Assembly: GCF_018304765.1 (NCBI RefSeq)
Contig: NZ_CP072642.1
Location: 1,099,501 to 1,163,500, forward strand
Length of the DNA: 64,000 nucleotides
Direction of reading: 5' to 3'
From: Chloracidobacterium sp. N
GTDB lineage: Bacteria > Acidobacteriota > Blastocatellia > Chloracidobacteriales > Chloracidobacteriaceae
The notes under the pieces were generated by a model that saw only the letters and a list, made by a program, of their open reading frames with translations, made no database searches and was not told the origin of the DNA. Position 1 is the stretch's first letter. Each line of letters opens with the position of its first letter. The position numbers and the translations under genes were made by a program. Of the stretch, positions 26,993-34,086 are shown piece after piece.

Positions 26993-28729
26993 TCAGTGGG
27001 GTGTCGTGGTCAGGCGAAACACGTTGATCAGTGTGCGCGGCGTCTGCCGTTCGATGTTGACGTAGGCGTGGGCGGCTGGCACCCAAGCGTCGTCGAGTAT
27101 CATACCGCGTGGCTGGTATTCGGCAATCGGCAATCCGTCTGAAATCAGCGAAATCCGCCCGGAAGCGTGAAAAAACGTGACGAAGTGGGTGTGGTTTTTC
27201 GTGGCATAGACGGCCTCACCCAAATCCATTTCCGCCAGTTCGCGGTCGCCGGCAAAGGTGGCCAGGCGCATCGGCTGCTGGTCGCCATCACCAAAAAGCA
27301 CCAGGTGGAAATCACCCCCCACCGACGAGGGCATCAGCGCCAGCGCCGGTGAACCCAGCGGAATCTGGTACTTGATGCGGCCGGAGGCATCCAGACACAT
27401 CACTTTGGGGCGAATGGGGCCGGATGTCACCAGGATGTCATCGTCACCCAGCACCAGAAGCTGTGGTGCCTGCAAGTAGTTACACACTTCCAGTTCCCAG
27501 CATTGCCGTCCCTCCGGCGAGTAGCCGGACAGGCGCGTGTCGTTGGCCAGAAGAAACAGGTTTTCGGCCGGGGTCACCGCCAGACTGGTTACAGGAAAGG
27601 GGAGTGAAAACAGTCGCCGGGGCGACATGTCACCGGCCGCAAGCGCGTACAGGCTGCGGTTTGTGGCGAAATAGCTTGTTGTCGCCTCAGCGTGGGGCAC
27701 TGTGGTCGCCGTAATGCGCTCCGGCAGAAAGTAGGGCACAAAGCGCCGCCGGTCGAGTTCCAGAAAGCCGGTCGTGCGGGCATCCACGATATAGACAGCC
27801 GGGCGTTGGAGTGGGTTGATGACAAAGAGCTGCTGGCTGCCAGCGAGTTCGAGGGTAAACCAAGGGTCGAGTTGCTGGGTTTGCGCGATCACCGTGGCCG
27901 TGCCGGGTGCATCGCTGGCTGTATCAGGAGCACACGCGGCCATCGGTGCCGCCGGATCGTCGAGTGTGTCGAGGGCTTCCAGGAGAGCCTGGGCCGACTT
28001 CATCCGTTCTCCGGACGTCTTGTGCAGGAGCGCCGCCACAATGGGGCGCACCGGCTCTGGAATCCGGCTCAAATCAGGTGGTTGCTTGGCATGTTTGGTG
28101 AAAAGCTCCTCCGGCAGACCATGGAAAGGACGATCACCGGTCAGAAGTTCGTAAAAAATCACGCCCAGGGAGTACAGGTCGCTGGCATAGGTTGAAAAGT
28201 CATAAAACTGCTCCGGCGCCATGTAAGCCGGCGACCCGTTTGGCTTTTGCTGATCGAAAACATTGGCCAGGTGATTGGCGATGCCCAGGTCCGCAATCTT
28301 GTAGCGGTTGGCGCCGGTGGGCGGGTCGGGAAAGACCAGGATGTTTTCAGGTTTCAGATCGCGGTGCAGAATCTGCCGGCTGTGGGCATAAGCCAGCCCG
28401 GCGGCCACATCCCGGATCACCCGGACGGCTTCCGCCACCGGCAGTACGGTCTGCTGGTTGAGAACGTCGCGCAAGCTACCACCGGCGGCATATTCCAGCA
28501 CCAGCTTGTTGCGCGTGTTGCCCTGTCCGTAAATGAGGTCAACGCAACGGACGACATTCGGATGTTGCAGGGTCGTCAGGGAAGCCAGTTCACGGAAAAA
28601 GAGTTGGGCGGCTCTGCCGCCGCCCAGAAACTCCTTGATGGCATACAGTTCACCGGTGGTTGAGTCGCGCGCCAGATGGACAATGGCATGAGCGCCGCTA
28701 CCGATAACCTTGAGCGTTTCGTACGTCAT
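26993..28729 (-). CDS. Ser/Thr protein kinase with C-terminal propeller-like domain
   Basis: A 578-residue soluble kinase. The N-terminal domain (1-265) has the loop GSGAHAIVH, Lys32, the catalytic HRDLKPEN near residue 122, DLG in place of DFG at 147-149 (the Asp is kept) and APE in YMAPEQF. A linker rich in Ala and Pro follows, then residues 300-575 with repeating beta-strand patterns such as PVTSLAVTPAENLFLLAND, probably a propeller. There is no membrane segment. It heads an operon with the 62-residue protein, HtrA, DUF4870 and perhaps the ATP-grasp gene, suggesting a role in envelope-stress signalling. Confidence 0.88.
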   Translation of the reverse strand: MTYETLKVIGSGAHAIVHLARDSTTGELYAIKEFLGGGRAAQLFFRELASLTTLQHPNVVRCVDLIYGQGNTRNKLVLEYAAGGSLRDVLNQQTVLPVAEAVRVIRDVAAGLAYAHSRQILHRDLKPENILVFPDPPTGANRYKIADLGIANHLANVFDQQKPNGSPAYMAPEQFYDFSTYASDLYSLGVIFYELLTGDRPFHGLPEELFTKHAKQPPDLSRIPEPVRPIVAALLHKTSGERMKSAQALLEALDTLDDPAAPMAACAPDTASDAPGTATVIAQTQQLDPWFTLELAGSQQLFVINPLQRPAVYIVDARTTGFLELDRRRFVPYFLPERITATTVPHAEATTSYFATNRSLYALAAGDMSPRRLFSLPFPVTSLAVTPAENLFLLANDTRLSGYSPEGRQCWELEVCNYLQAPQLLVLGDDDILVTSGPIRPKVMCLDASGRIKYQIPLGSPALALMPSSVGGDFHLVLFGDGDQQPMRLATFAGDRELAEMDLGEAVYATKNHTHFVTFFHASGRISLISDGLPIAEYQPRGMILDDAWVPAAHAYVNIERQTPRTLINVFRLTTTPH

Positions 28730-28896
28730 GGCGGGGGGATGACCAGCGGGCAGGATGAACGCTGGGAGTAAGCCTTATGGATGAACAACCGGCAAGTGAC
28801 GGCCAAACCATACCGGCCCGGTGGGCAGACCAAGTACGTACCGGGGGAGTACAGAAGCCGGGTGTGCATACCAGAAAACTGGCCGGAAAACCAGCA

Positions 28897-29535
28897 CTAG
28901 ACGGTTTCAACAACCTGCTCGTGCGTCATGCCGGACTTGATTTTTTCACTGATTCCACGCAGGCGCGCCGCGCCGGTCACCACAAAGCGGCTGGCTTCGG
29001 CGCCACGTGAAATACACTCTGTCTGGACACCATCAAGGTCCTGGCCGCTCATATAGCTCAGCATGCCGGCGAGAATCCCGGCGATCATGGGGTCTGAAAA
29101 CTCATCTTCGTCCCGGATGACCTCGGCGAAGATGGAGTCTTCGAGTGCCGCCGTCACGATGCCTGTTTCACGCGCCCGTGAGACATCAATCGTCATCAGG
29201 CCCCAGCCGTGATAGACGAAGTATTCGCGGAAAAACCGCAGGAACATGCTCACCGGCAGTTCACGAATCTGGAGGTTGCCCACCACCTGGGCTTCCCGCT
29301 CCAGACGGCGCATGATGCGTTCGCCCCAGATGCGCCCACAGGTTTTGAAAATAACGGGCCAGGCCGGGCCGGCTTCATCCTTGACCGCATTATAGACCCC
29401 GGTCAGGAAATCATTGGAGAGCAGGCACAGGCGCGTCTTGGCGGGATTCCACAGGACGCCTTCGCGCAGGTCAAAGCCAATCCGGCCTTCGTCAAAAAAA
29501 GTCTCCAGACCTTCAAGTAAATCCGTCGTCGTCAT
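28897..29535 (-). CDS. V4R-domain protein coupled to the phycobiliprotein-like globin
   Basis: A 212-residue protein whose C-terminal half is a V4R (4-vinyl-reductase) type domain: GILAGMLSYMSGQDLDGVQT, then ECISRGAEASRFVVTG. V4R domains bind small hydrophobic molecules and were first noted in BchJ, linked to chlorophyll 8-vinyl metabolism. The Cys-x(6)-Cys pair usual near the end is reduced to one Cys (174); the second is Ser. The N-terminal half has CLLSNDFLTGVYNAVKDEAG and FFREYFVYHGWG. The ATG overlaps the globin stop (ATGA, 29532-29535), a strong sign that the two products act together. A companion V4R gene lies three genes upstream. Confidence 0.75.
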   Translation of the reverse strand: MTTTDLLEGLETFFDEGRIGFDLREGVLWNPAKTRLCLLSNDFLTGVYNAVKDEAGPAWPVIFKTCGRIWGERIMRRLEREAQVVGNLQIRELPVSMFLRFFREYFVYHGWGLMTIDVSRARETGIVTAALEDSIFAEVIRDEDEFSDPMIAGILAGMLSYMSGQDLDGVQTECISRGAEASRFVVTGAARLRGISEKIKSGMTHEQVVETV

Positions 29536-30131
29536 GCTCCGTAATCCTCCGACAAAACATTCATGGCAAGGTCAAGATAAGGGGCCATCAACCGGAAGCT
29601 CGTGGGCTGCAATTCCTGCTGACACTCGCGCTTGATGACGAAATACATGTGGTAGATGGACTTGACCTTGCCCTTGAAAGACTTGAGTTTTGCCGCCAGT
29701 GTCGGATCAATCCTGGAAAAGGCTTCCCGCATGGCTTCTGTTTGACCGGTTTCCGGGAACTCAAAGGACTGGAGAATGGTCTTCATCCAGATAAGCAGCT
29801 TGTCTTCAAACCAGCGCGGGTCATCAATAAGCATGGAGAGCGTGGCGTACGAAAGCACGTAGCGCGCATCACGGACACATTTTGCCGTGGCATGCTCATG
29901 GTGCTGTTCGTAGGGGTACATCGTGTAAATCTCTTTCACGCTGCGCCCCACGATGCCGGTTTCCTTGGCGCGTATGTCTTTGGCTGCCTCGATGTGCGCC
30001 TTGAGGTTGGGGTAAAGACTTTCCAGCTTGGCAAACTCGGCATCCGTGAAGTATTTGCCTTCGGCTTGCCGGAACATGTTCGCCAGCTCAGGATGACGAT
30101 GTGGGGGAAGTGCCACGGCAGGTGATGTCAT
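29532..30131 (-). CDS. phycobiliprotein-like globin with bilin-attachment motif
   Basis: A 199-residue protein that I align by eye with allophycocyanin subunits: a GKYFTDAEFAKLESLYPNL start resembling the first helices, then a long helix, then ATAKCVRDARYVLSYATLSM, matching the bilin site (Cys-x-Arg-Asp) at Cys85, Arg87 and Asp88, then LIDDPRWFEDKLL in place of the conserved acidic-turn helix, and a C-terminal MAPYLDLAMNVLS like the last helix. It has about 35 extra residues between the last helices (Lys-rich SFKGKVKSIYHMYF). Phycobiliproteins carry linear tetrapyrroles; whether this one does is unproven. The start at 30131 follows GGAGG. A non-heme or sensor globin is the alternative. Confidence 0.72.
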   Translation of the reverse strand: MTSPAVALPPHRHPELANMFRQAEGKYFTDAEFAKLESLYPNLKAHIEAAKDIRAKETGIVGRSVKEIYTMYPYEQHHEHATAKCVRDARYVLSYATLSMLIDDPRWFEDKLLIWMKTILQSFEFPETGQTEAMREAFSRIDPTLAAKLKSFKGKVKSIYHMYFVIKRECQQELQPTSFRLMAPYLDLAMNVLSEDYGA

Positions 30132-30148
30132 AGATGTGGATGACCTCC

Positions 30149-30176
30149 AAAAAAGCCTTGGTGCGGGAAGCCCAAG
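30149..30176 (-). terminator. attenuator-like hairpin in front of the globin gene
   Basis: On the minus strand CTTGG-(10)-CCAAG is followed by GC and six T residues (30149-30154), directly before the GGAGG of the globin gene. The stem is short (5 bp), so it would be a weak terminator or a partial attenuator between the linker-protein gene and the globin/V4R pair. Confidence 0.35.
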
Positions 30177-30239
30177 CACTGCTGACAAGCACGACAGCCC
30201 GCAGACATCTGTGGGGTCTGGTGCGCGCAGGGCGTGGGG

Positions 30240-30800
30240 TCAGTTTTTGGATTTTGAAGCGCGCACGGCGCTTTCCGTCGCTGCGCGCAGGAAGTCACTT
30301 GTCCCGGCGCCTGACCAGGGGGAGCGCCCGGAGCGGGTACTGCCGCCGCCTGGGTTCCAGGGAATACTCTGGAAGAAGGCCAGTGCCGTTTCTTCGTCAG
30401 CAGTCGTGGTATCGGCGGTACCCACAACCAGGGAGGCGGCGACCGAGGCTGCTACCGCGGCCGGTGGTGTGACAGCCGGCGCCGGCGCGGAGGCCGCGCC
30501 AGACGCAACCCCAGATGCGACGGCTGTCGGAAGCGGCGGCAGCGCACCGGTGGTGCGGGCGGCAGCCGTCAAACGGGTTGTGGACGGACGAACGACGACG
30601 GATCGCACCGCAGCCGCGCCACGCTGGGTCCAGGGCACCATTTCCGTGAAGAAGACCTCGGCCGTGTCTTCCAGACTCAGTGCCACACGGGCGCGCTGCA
30701 TCGCCAGGTTGAGTTTCTCACGGCACCGTGCGATGCGTGCCAGCAGGGCTTCCTGTTCGTCGAGCAAATCTTGGGGGAGTGAAAGGCTCAGTGTTGTCAT
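30240..30800 (-). CDS. unrecognised linker protein with two FF..PW motifs
   Basis: A 186-residue protein I do not recognise. Residues 1-45 form a likely amphipathic helix (LLDEQEALLARIARCREKLN). FFTEMVPW lies at 50-57 and FFQSIPW at 142-148, each after an acidic helix (SLEDTAEV, DEETALA). Between them are about 80 residues made mostly of Ala, Val, Pro and Thr, and the tail is Ser/Gly/Arg-rich with another PWSG. The layout suggests two short docking motifs on a flexible tether, that is, a scaffold. The longer open frame to 30887 overlaps the hairpin and lacks a good start; the ATG at 30800 is used. The neighbours are V4R2 and the globin. Confidence 0.7.
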   Translation of the reverse strand: MTTLSLSLPQDLLDEQEALLARIARCREKLNLAMQRARVALSLEDTAEVFFTEMVPWTQRGAAAVRSVVVRPSTTRLTAAARTTGALPPLPTAVASGVASGAASAPAPAVTPPAAVAASVAASLVVGTADTTTADEETALAFFQSIPWNPGGGSTRSGRSPWSGAGTSDFLRAATESAVRASKSKN

Positions 30801-30841
30801 GGAGTTTTCGATGTGTGCGTGATGTCGGCAGATAATGTCAA

Positions 30842-30869
30842 CGGCGGTGGATGACGGACACCACCGCCG
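30842..30869 (-). other. stable intercistronic hairpin after the V4R2 gene
   Basis: CGGCGGTGG (30842-30850) pairs perfectly with CCACCGCCG (30861-30869) around a 10-base loop, 19 bases after the V4R2 stop on the minus strand. No T-tract follows (TTGACATT), so it more likely stabilises the upstream message or marks a processing site than terminates. Confidence 0.6.
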
Positions 30870-30887
30870 GTGTTGCACGCAAGGCAA

Positions 30888-31550
30888 TCAGTCAACGAGC
30901 TTTTCCATGATTTCTTTGGCTGACGCACCTTCACGGCGCCAGAATTCAGCCGCATTGACCTTTTTCTGCGAGCCAACAATGAACTTGCAGCAGTCATTTC
31001 CCATCGAGTAGCACTGCACTTCGATACCACCCCGTTCCTCGCGGTCAAACACGCTGAAAACACCGGCAAACATGCCGGCATACATGTAGCAGACCGGTTT
31101 TCCGACCTGCTCCATAGCTTTGGCAACGGCTGAATTCTTGATGGTGACAAAGACCATGCCCTGCTTTTCAAAGCTGAAATCAATTGCCCAGGCTCCCCAG
31201 CCTTCAGTCGTCAGCGGCCACCACCAAGACTCCAGTACGAACTTGCGGTTCATCTGCCATATATCGAGCTTTCCGCCGCCAAATTCATGACGCATTTTTT
31301 CGGCAAAACGCTTCATGTCGCTGACGCCCCATTCGTAGCCGTTTTTGTACATGACAAGGCTGGAAGCGTCACCGACTTCTTCATCGAGTCCGGCGTGGAG
31401 GCTGGTGATGAAATCTTCAGAAGCATAGACACCACGCTGCCCATCCCGAAGCCGGATGGTGCGGGTGCGTGAGTCACGGGAAAGGAAGTCTTCAGGGACA
31501 AAGTAGTTGTGGTAGTTCTTGATACCACCATCGGCCACATTAATTGCCAT
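30888..31550 (-). CDS. V4R-domain protein, first gene after a strong promoter
   Basis: A 220-residue soluble protein. The C-terminal half is a V4R-type domain: CYMYAGMFAGVFSVF followed by EVQCYSMGNDCCKFIVGS, keeping the Cys pair (180, 187/188) plus Cys154 that the partner V4R protein at 28897-29535 lacks. The middle is rich in Trp and Phe (ESWWWPLTTEGWGAWAIDF), suited to a hydrophobic or tetrapyrrole ligand. The N-terminal part has FLSRDSRTRTIRLRDGQRG. It is preceded by a consensus-like promoter (31622-31650) and followed by a stable hairpin, so it may be the most abundant product of the cluster. V4R proteins include BchJ; the actual ligand is unknown. Confidence 0.8.
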   Translation of the reverse strand: MAINVADGGIKNYHNYFVPEDFLSRDSRTRTIRLRDGQRGVYASEDFITSLHAGLDEEVGDASSLVMYKNGYEWGVSDMKRFAEKMRHEFGGGKLDIWQMNRKFVLESWWWPLTTEGWGAWAIDFSFEKQGMVFVTIKNSAVAKAMEQVGKPVCYMYAGMFAGVFSVFDREERGGIEVQCYSMGNDCCKFIVGSQKKVNAAEFWRREGASAKEIMEKLVD

Positions 31551-31621
31551 GGGCGGACACTCCTCAGCAAGGTTGGGGTGAAAATGGATGCGTTGGCGGG
31601 GTGTTATGTCTGATGCTGTGA

Positions 31622-31650
31622 ACGTTACTGCTTTTTTTAGCCGTTGTCAA
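31622..31650 (-). promoter_or_regulatory. strong sigma70-type promoter for the V4R/globin genes
   Basis: On the minus strand TTGACA (31645-31650) is separated by exactly 17 bp from TAACGT (31622-31627), about 65 bases before the V4R2 ATG. The region is notably A/T-rich compared with the surroundings. The 161-base gap 31551-31711 also has a weak GCCGGGC/GCCCGAT hairpin near 31664-31684 that may end the ferredoxin transcript. Confidence 0.6.
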
Positions 31651-31711
31651 TTTGTTTTAGATCGGGCTGCTTGACATCGTGCCCGGCTTTTTCAGGCGGC
31701 TGACGCCACGT

Positions 31712-32185
31712 TCAGGAAGCTGACGCCGCGAGCTTCGACATGTCAAAATCTTCGCCTTCCAGCTCCAGGATTCTGGACTTCGTGATGATTTTCCCGCGTT
31801 CAATGAGCACCCGACCATCGCGGGGGTGCAAAATTGGCACCTCGGCCCGCTTGCCGACGAGCACGCGGAGGTCTTCGATGTCCTGGAGATACATGCCTTC
31901 AGGGAGTTCGACGACCACGCCATCACCAATGATGCGCGCCTGGCAGGAGAGCCGTGACCGGGCCGTAGCGCCGGTAATCGTGCCCAGCGTGCGAATCTCC
32001 CGTTCGGTGCGGGGCGTGAGACTTTCCTCACCCTTGATGACAAACACGTGACAGGTTGCACACAGACCCATGCCGCCGCACGCCATGGCCACTTCGCACT
32101 GTGAGGCCAGCAGGGTGTCGAGAACCTTGGTGTCCGTTTTGACCGAAATCGTTTTGTTGATCGGTTGCAGGGTGAGAGTTTTCAT
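31712..32185 (-). CDS. [2Fe-2S] adrenodoxin-type ferredoxin with C-terminal extension
   Basis: A 157-residue protein. Cys36-x5-Cys42-x2-Cys45 and Cys81 form the vertebrate/adrenodoxin-type [2Fe-2S] site within the typical beta-grasp frame (GEESLTPRTEREIRTLG). A further Cys30 is present. Residues 98-157 are an extension absent from simple ferredoxins: LQDIEDLRVLVGKRAEVPIL then HPRDGRVLIERGKIITKS, ending in ELEGEDFDMSKL. It starts 5 bases after the stop of the FNR-fold gene, so the two are coupled and probably pass electrons to each other. Chlorosome-envelope ferredoxin proteins of green bacteria are a possible analogy, not shown here. Confidence 0.87.
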   Translation of the reverse strand: MKTLTLQPINKTISVKTDTKVLDTLLASQCEVAMACGGMGLCATCHVFVIKGEESLTPRTEREIRTLGTITGATARSRLSCQARIIGDGVVVELPEGMYLQDIEDLRVLVGKRAEVPILHPRDGRVLIERGKIITKSRILELEGEDFDMSKLAASAS

Positions 32186-32190
32186 GGGGC

Positions 32191-32886
32191 TTAGCTCCAG
32201 CGTTCGACAAAAATACTTGTTTTGGGAATCTCAGCCGACTGGAGAGTTTGCTGATAGAACTTTACTTCAGGATATTCACCGGCGACGTAAAATTTCGTAT
32301 TGGGATTTTCAAGGTAAAGGCTTCCCACCATGACCGGCGTGACACGTCCCAGACCTCCGAACCACCCTGCCGGGCGGGTTGGCTGGTCGAGCAGGATGAC
32401 ACGGGTCAGGGGACTGTTCTGCTCAAAATGCTTAAACTCAGCATCGTAGAGTACCTGACTGGGATCAGTGACTTCATGAAAGAGCGTCATGCGTCGTTCC
32501 GGCTGACGGACAAGCATGTAGTAAAAAAAGCTGCGTGCGGCCGGAATACAGTAGTTACAGCCAATGAAACAGACCGGATCGAGGCTGTCTGTCTGAAGCT
32601 TGAGTTGTCCCATCGGACGCCCGATGGAAACGGTGTCTCCAACCTGCATCCGGTCGTAAAACTGCGTGCCAAAGTTGCCGGTCCTTTTGACCGTTAGCTG
32701 GAAGTACTTTTGATCGTGAGGAGATGAACTGATGGTCAGCGGCGCCTGGTGTTTGTCATCAAGATGAACAATGATGAACTGCCCCGGTATGAAACCAAAA
32801 GGTTGATCGCCAAAATCAAAGATAAATGAACGCACGTCCGGCGTTTCCTGGATGATACGGCGCAGGATGTAAGGGTGCGTTTTCAT
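32191..32886 (-). CDS. ferredoxin-NADP reductase-fold protein with altered cofactor motifs
   Basis: A 231-residue protein with the FNR two-domain plan. The flavin-domain motif is APLTISSSP (48-56), where the family's Arg of R-x-Y/F-T/S is Ala48. The pyridine-nucleotide loop, normally GGTGxxP, reads GCNYCIPAARS (109-119). The late CGP motif reads AGEYPEV (202-208). The C-terminal VERWS resembles the family's E-R-W/F end. The fold is thus kept, but NAD(P) binding looks weakened or replaced, and a CxxC (110, 113) has appeared. Next to the ferredoxin it may be a redox partner using another donor, or a structural relative. Confidence 0.75.
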   Translation of the reverse strand: MKTHPYILRRIIQETPDVRSFIFDFGDQPFGFIPGQFIIVHLDDKHQAPLTISSSPHDQKYFQLTVKRTGNFGTQFYDRMQVGDTVSIGRPMGQLKLQTDSLDPVCFIGCNYCIPAARSFFYYMLVRQPERRMTLFHEVTDPSQVLYDAEFKHFEQNSPLTRVILLDQPTRPAGWFGGLGRVTPVMVGSLYLENPNTKFYVAGEYPEVKFYQQTLQSAEIPKTSIFVERWS

Positions 32887-32984
32887 GAGTTAACTGCCAC
32901 AAGCTTGGGTTATGCCGGGGTGGCGAGGCGATGGTACCGATGGGAATGCGGTGAAAACTTGGTATTCTGAGTTTCAGTGTTGAA

Positions 32985-33881
32985 CTAGCGGGAGCGCAGG
33001 CTGGCCAGTTCCTGTTCCAGCGCCCGGATGTGCTTCGCCGTCATTTCATTGGTCTGGGCCGCTTCTGCAACAAGGGTATCTATTTCTTGCGTGAGCCGTG
33101 CATTTTCGGCGAGAGATTCACCATACACCCGGGCAAACAACCTGTGTTGACGATGTACCTGCTGGGATAGAAGGTCAAGTTCACCTTCGGTTTCTTTCGC
33201 CACTTCAAGCATGCCAAACAACGCCAAGTCGGCAACCTCAATCCGCCGTCCAAGCTGCTGAAGATGGCGGCGCACCGCCAGTTCGAGATCGTTCAGATCG
33301 GCCTGGACCTCCTCCATGTCCACAGCCGCTTCCTGCAAGCGGTATTGAAGCTGGAGAATGTCACCTTCACGCTGATGGAAATAGTGACGCACGGTCTCTT
33401 CAATATCGTCCAGATCAGCCTGGGCTTCCTGCATATCCATTGCGGCTTCCTGCAAACGGTACTGAAGCTGAAGGACATTGCTTTCGCGGTGGGACAGATG
33501 TTCGGCAACGTGCCTGTTGTATGTCAACAACGCCTGCCGGATGTCCTCCATCTCGCGGGTGACTTCGCTGACTACCGAGAACAGGTTGCGTACGGCGGTG
33601 TCGTAATGCGCCAGTTCCTGGTTGCGTTCACGCAGAAAACCCAGCGCTTCATCCCGTTCCTGGCGGAGACGGCGGATGGTCATTTCGGCTGCCTCAAGGC
33701 GGCTAATTCCGTGCTGAAGTGCCGGGAACCGCTCCAGGGTGCGATTGATGAGACCCACACACCAGCGGTACACCAGGCGGGTCAGGGCTGGCAAAACCTG
33801 AAGGGAATCTTTCGGCCCGCTTTCCGGTGGGGATGAGACCGGGGACAGGGACGTATCGCTGACAGACATGGGGGCTGACAT
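32985..33881 (-). CDS. coiled-coil protein with tandem 39-residue repeat
   Basis: A 298-residue protein, unrecognised by family. A Ser/Pro-rich head (1-30) is followed by a short helix containing RLVYRWCVGLINRTLERFPA, perhaps membrane-binding, then nearly continuous coiled coil from about 60 to 298. Two copies of a 39-residue unit (about 128-205) share LQLQYRLQEAA and DM-x-E-x-QADL. The C-terminus reads KHIRALEQELASLRSR. It has no enzyme motif. It could be a scaffold or tether. It precedes the FNR and ferredoxin genes by 98 bases and has its own candidate promoter at 34059-34086. Confidence 0.75.
   Translation of the reverse strand: MSAPMSVSDTSLSPVSSPPESGPKDSLQVLPALTRLVYRWCVGLINRTLERFPALQHGISRLEAAEMTIRRLRQERDEALGFLRERNQELAHYDTAVRNLFSVVSEVTREMEDIRQALLTYNRHVAEHLSHRESNVLQLQYRLQEAAMDMQEAQADLDDIEETVRHYFHQREGDILQLQYRLQEAAVDMEEVQADLNDLELAVRRHLQQLGRRIEVADLALFGMLEVAKETEGELDLLSQQVHRQHRLFARVYGESLAENARLTQEIDTLVAEAAQTNEMTAKHIRALEQELASLRSR
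33267..33500 (-). repeat. in-frame 117-bp tandem duplication
   Basis: The DNA around CTTCCTGCAA recurs exactly 117 bases apart (33329 and 33446), giving two 39-residue coiled-coil units in the protein above. The copies differ at many third positions, so the duplication is not recent. Confidence 0.75.
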
Positions 33882-34058
33882 GGCGTGCGTTACCTGCTTT
33901 GGGGGATGGTATGCGAAACAGACTCACCGGGGCTTATGATGACCAGACACCCCTGCCACCCGTGGGTCTGACGGCCTGCTGCGCCACTCGGACGGAGGGG
34001 CCACTTCACAGGCAGGTGAGGTGCAGGCTGGTGATTCGGCATCACACCGGAGACTCCT

Positions 34059-34086
34059 AGCATAGCTGGATTTGCGAAAAAGTCAC
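34059..34086 (-). promoter_or_regulatory. candidate promoter for the coiled-coil/FNR/ferredoxin genes
   Basis: On the minus strand GTGACT (34081-34086), a 16-bp spacer and TATGCT (34059-34064) precede the coiled-coil gene, with a leader of about 170 bases. The 33882-34176 gap of 295 bases shows nothing else I can support. Confidence 0.35.

Noticed and set aside
28897-32886. Heme oxygenase, bilin reductase or bilin lyase near the globin
   Set aside because: I looked for these among all neighbouring genes and found none; the module's chromophore supply, if any, must be encoded elsewhere.
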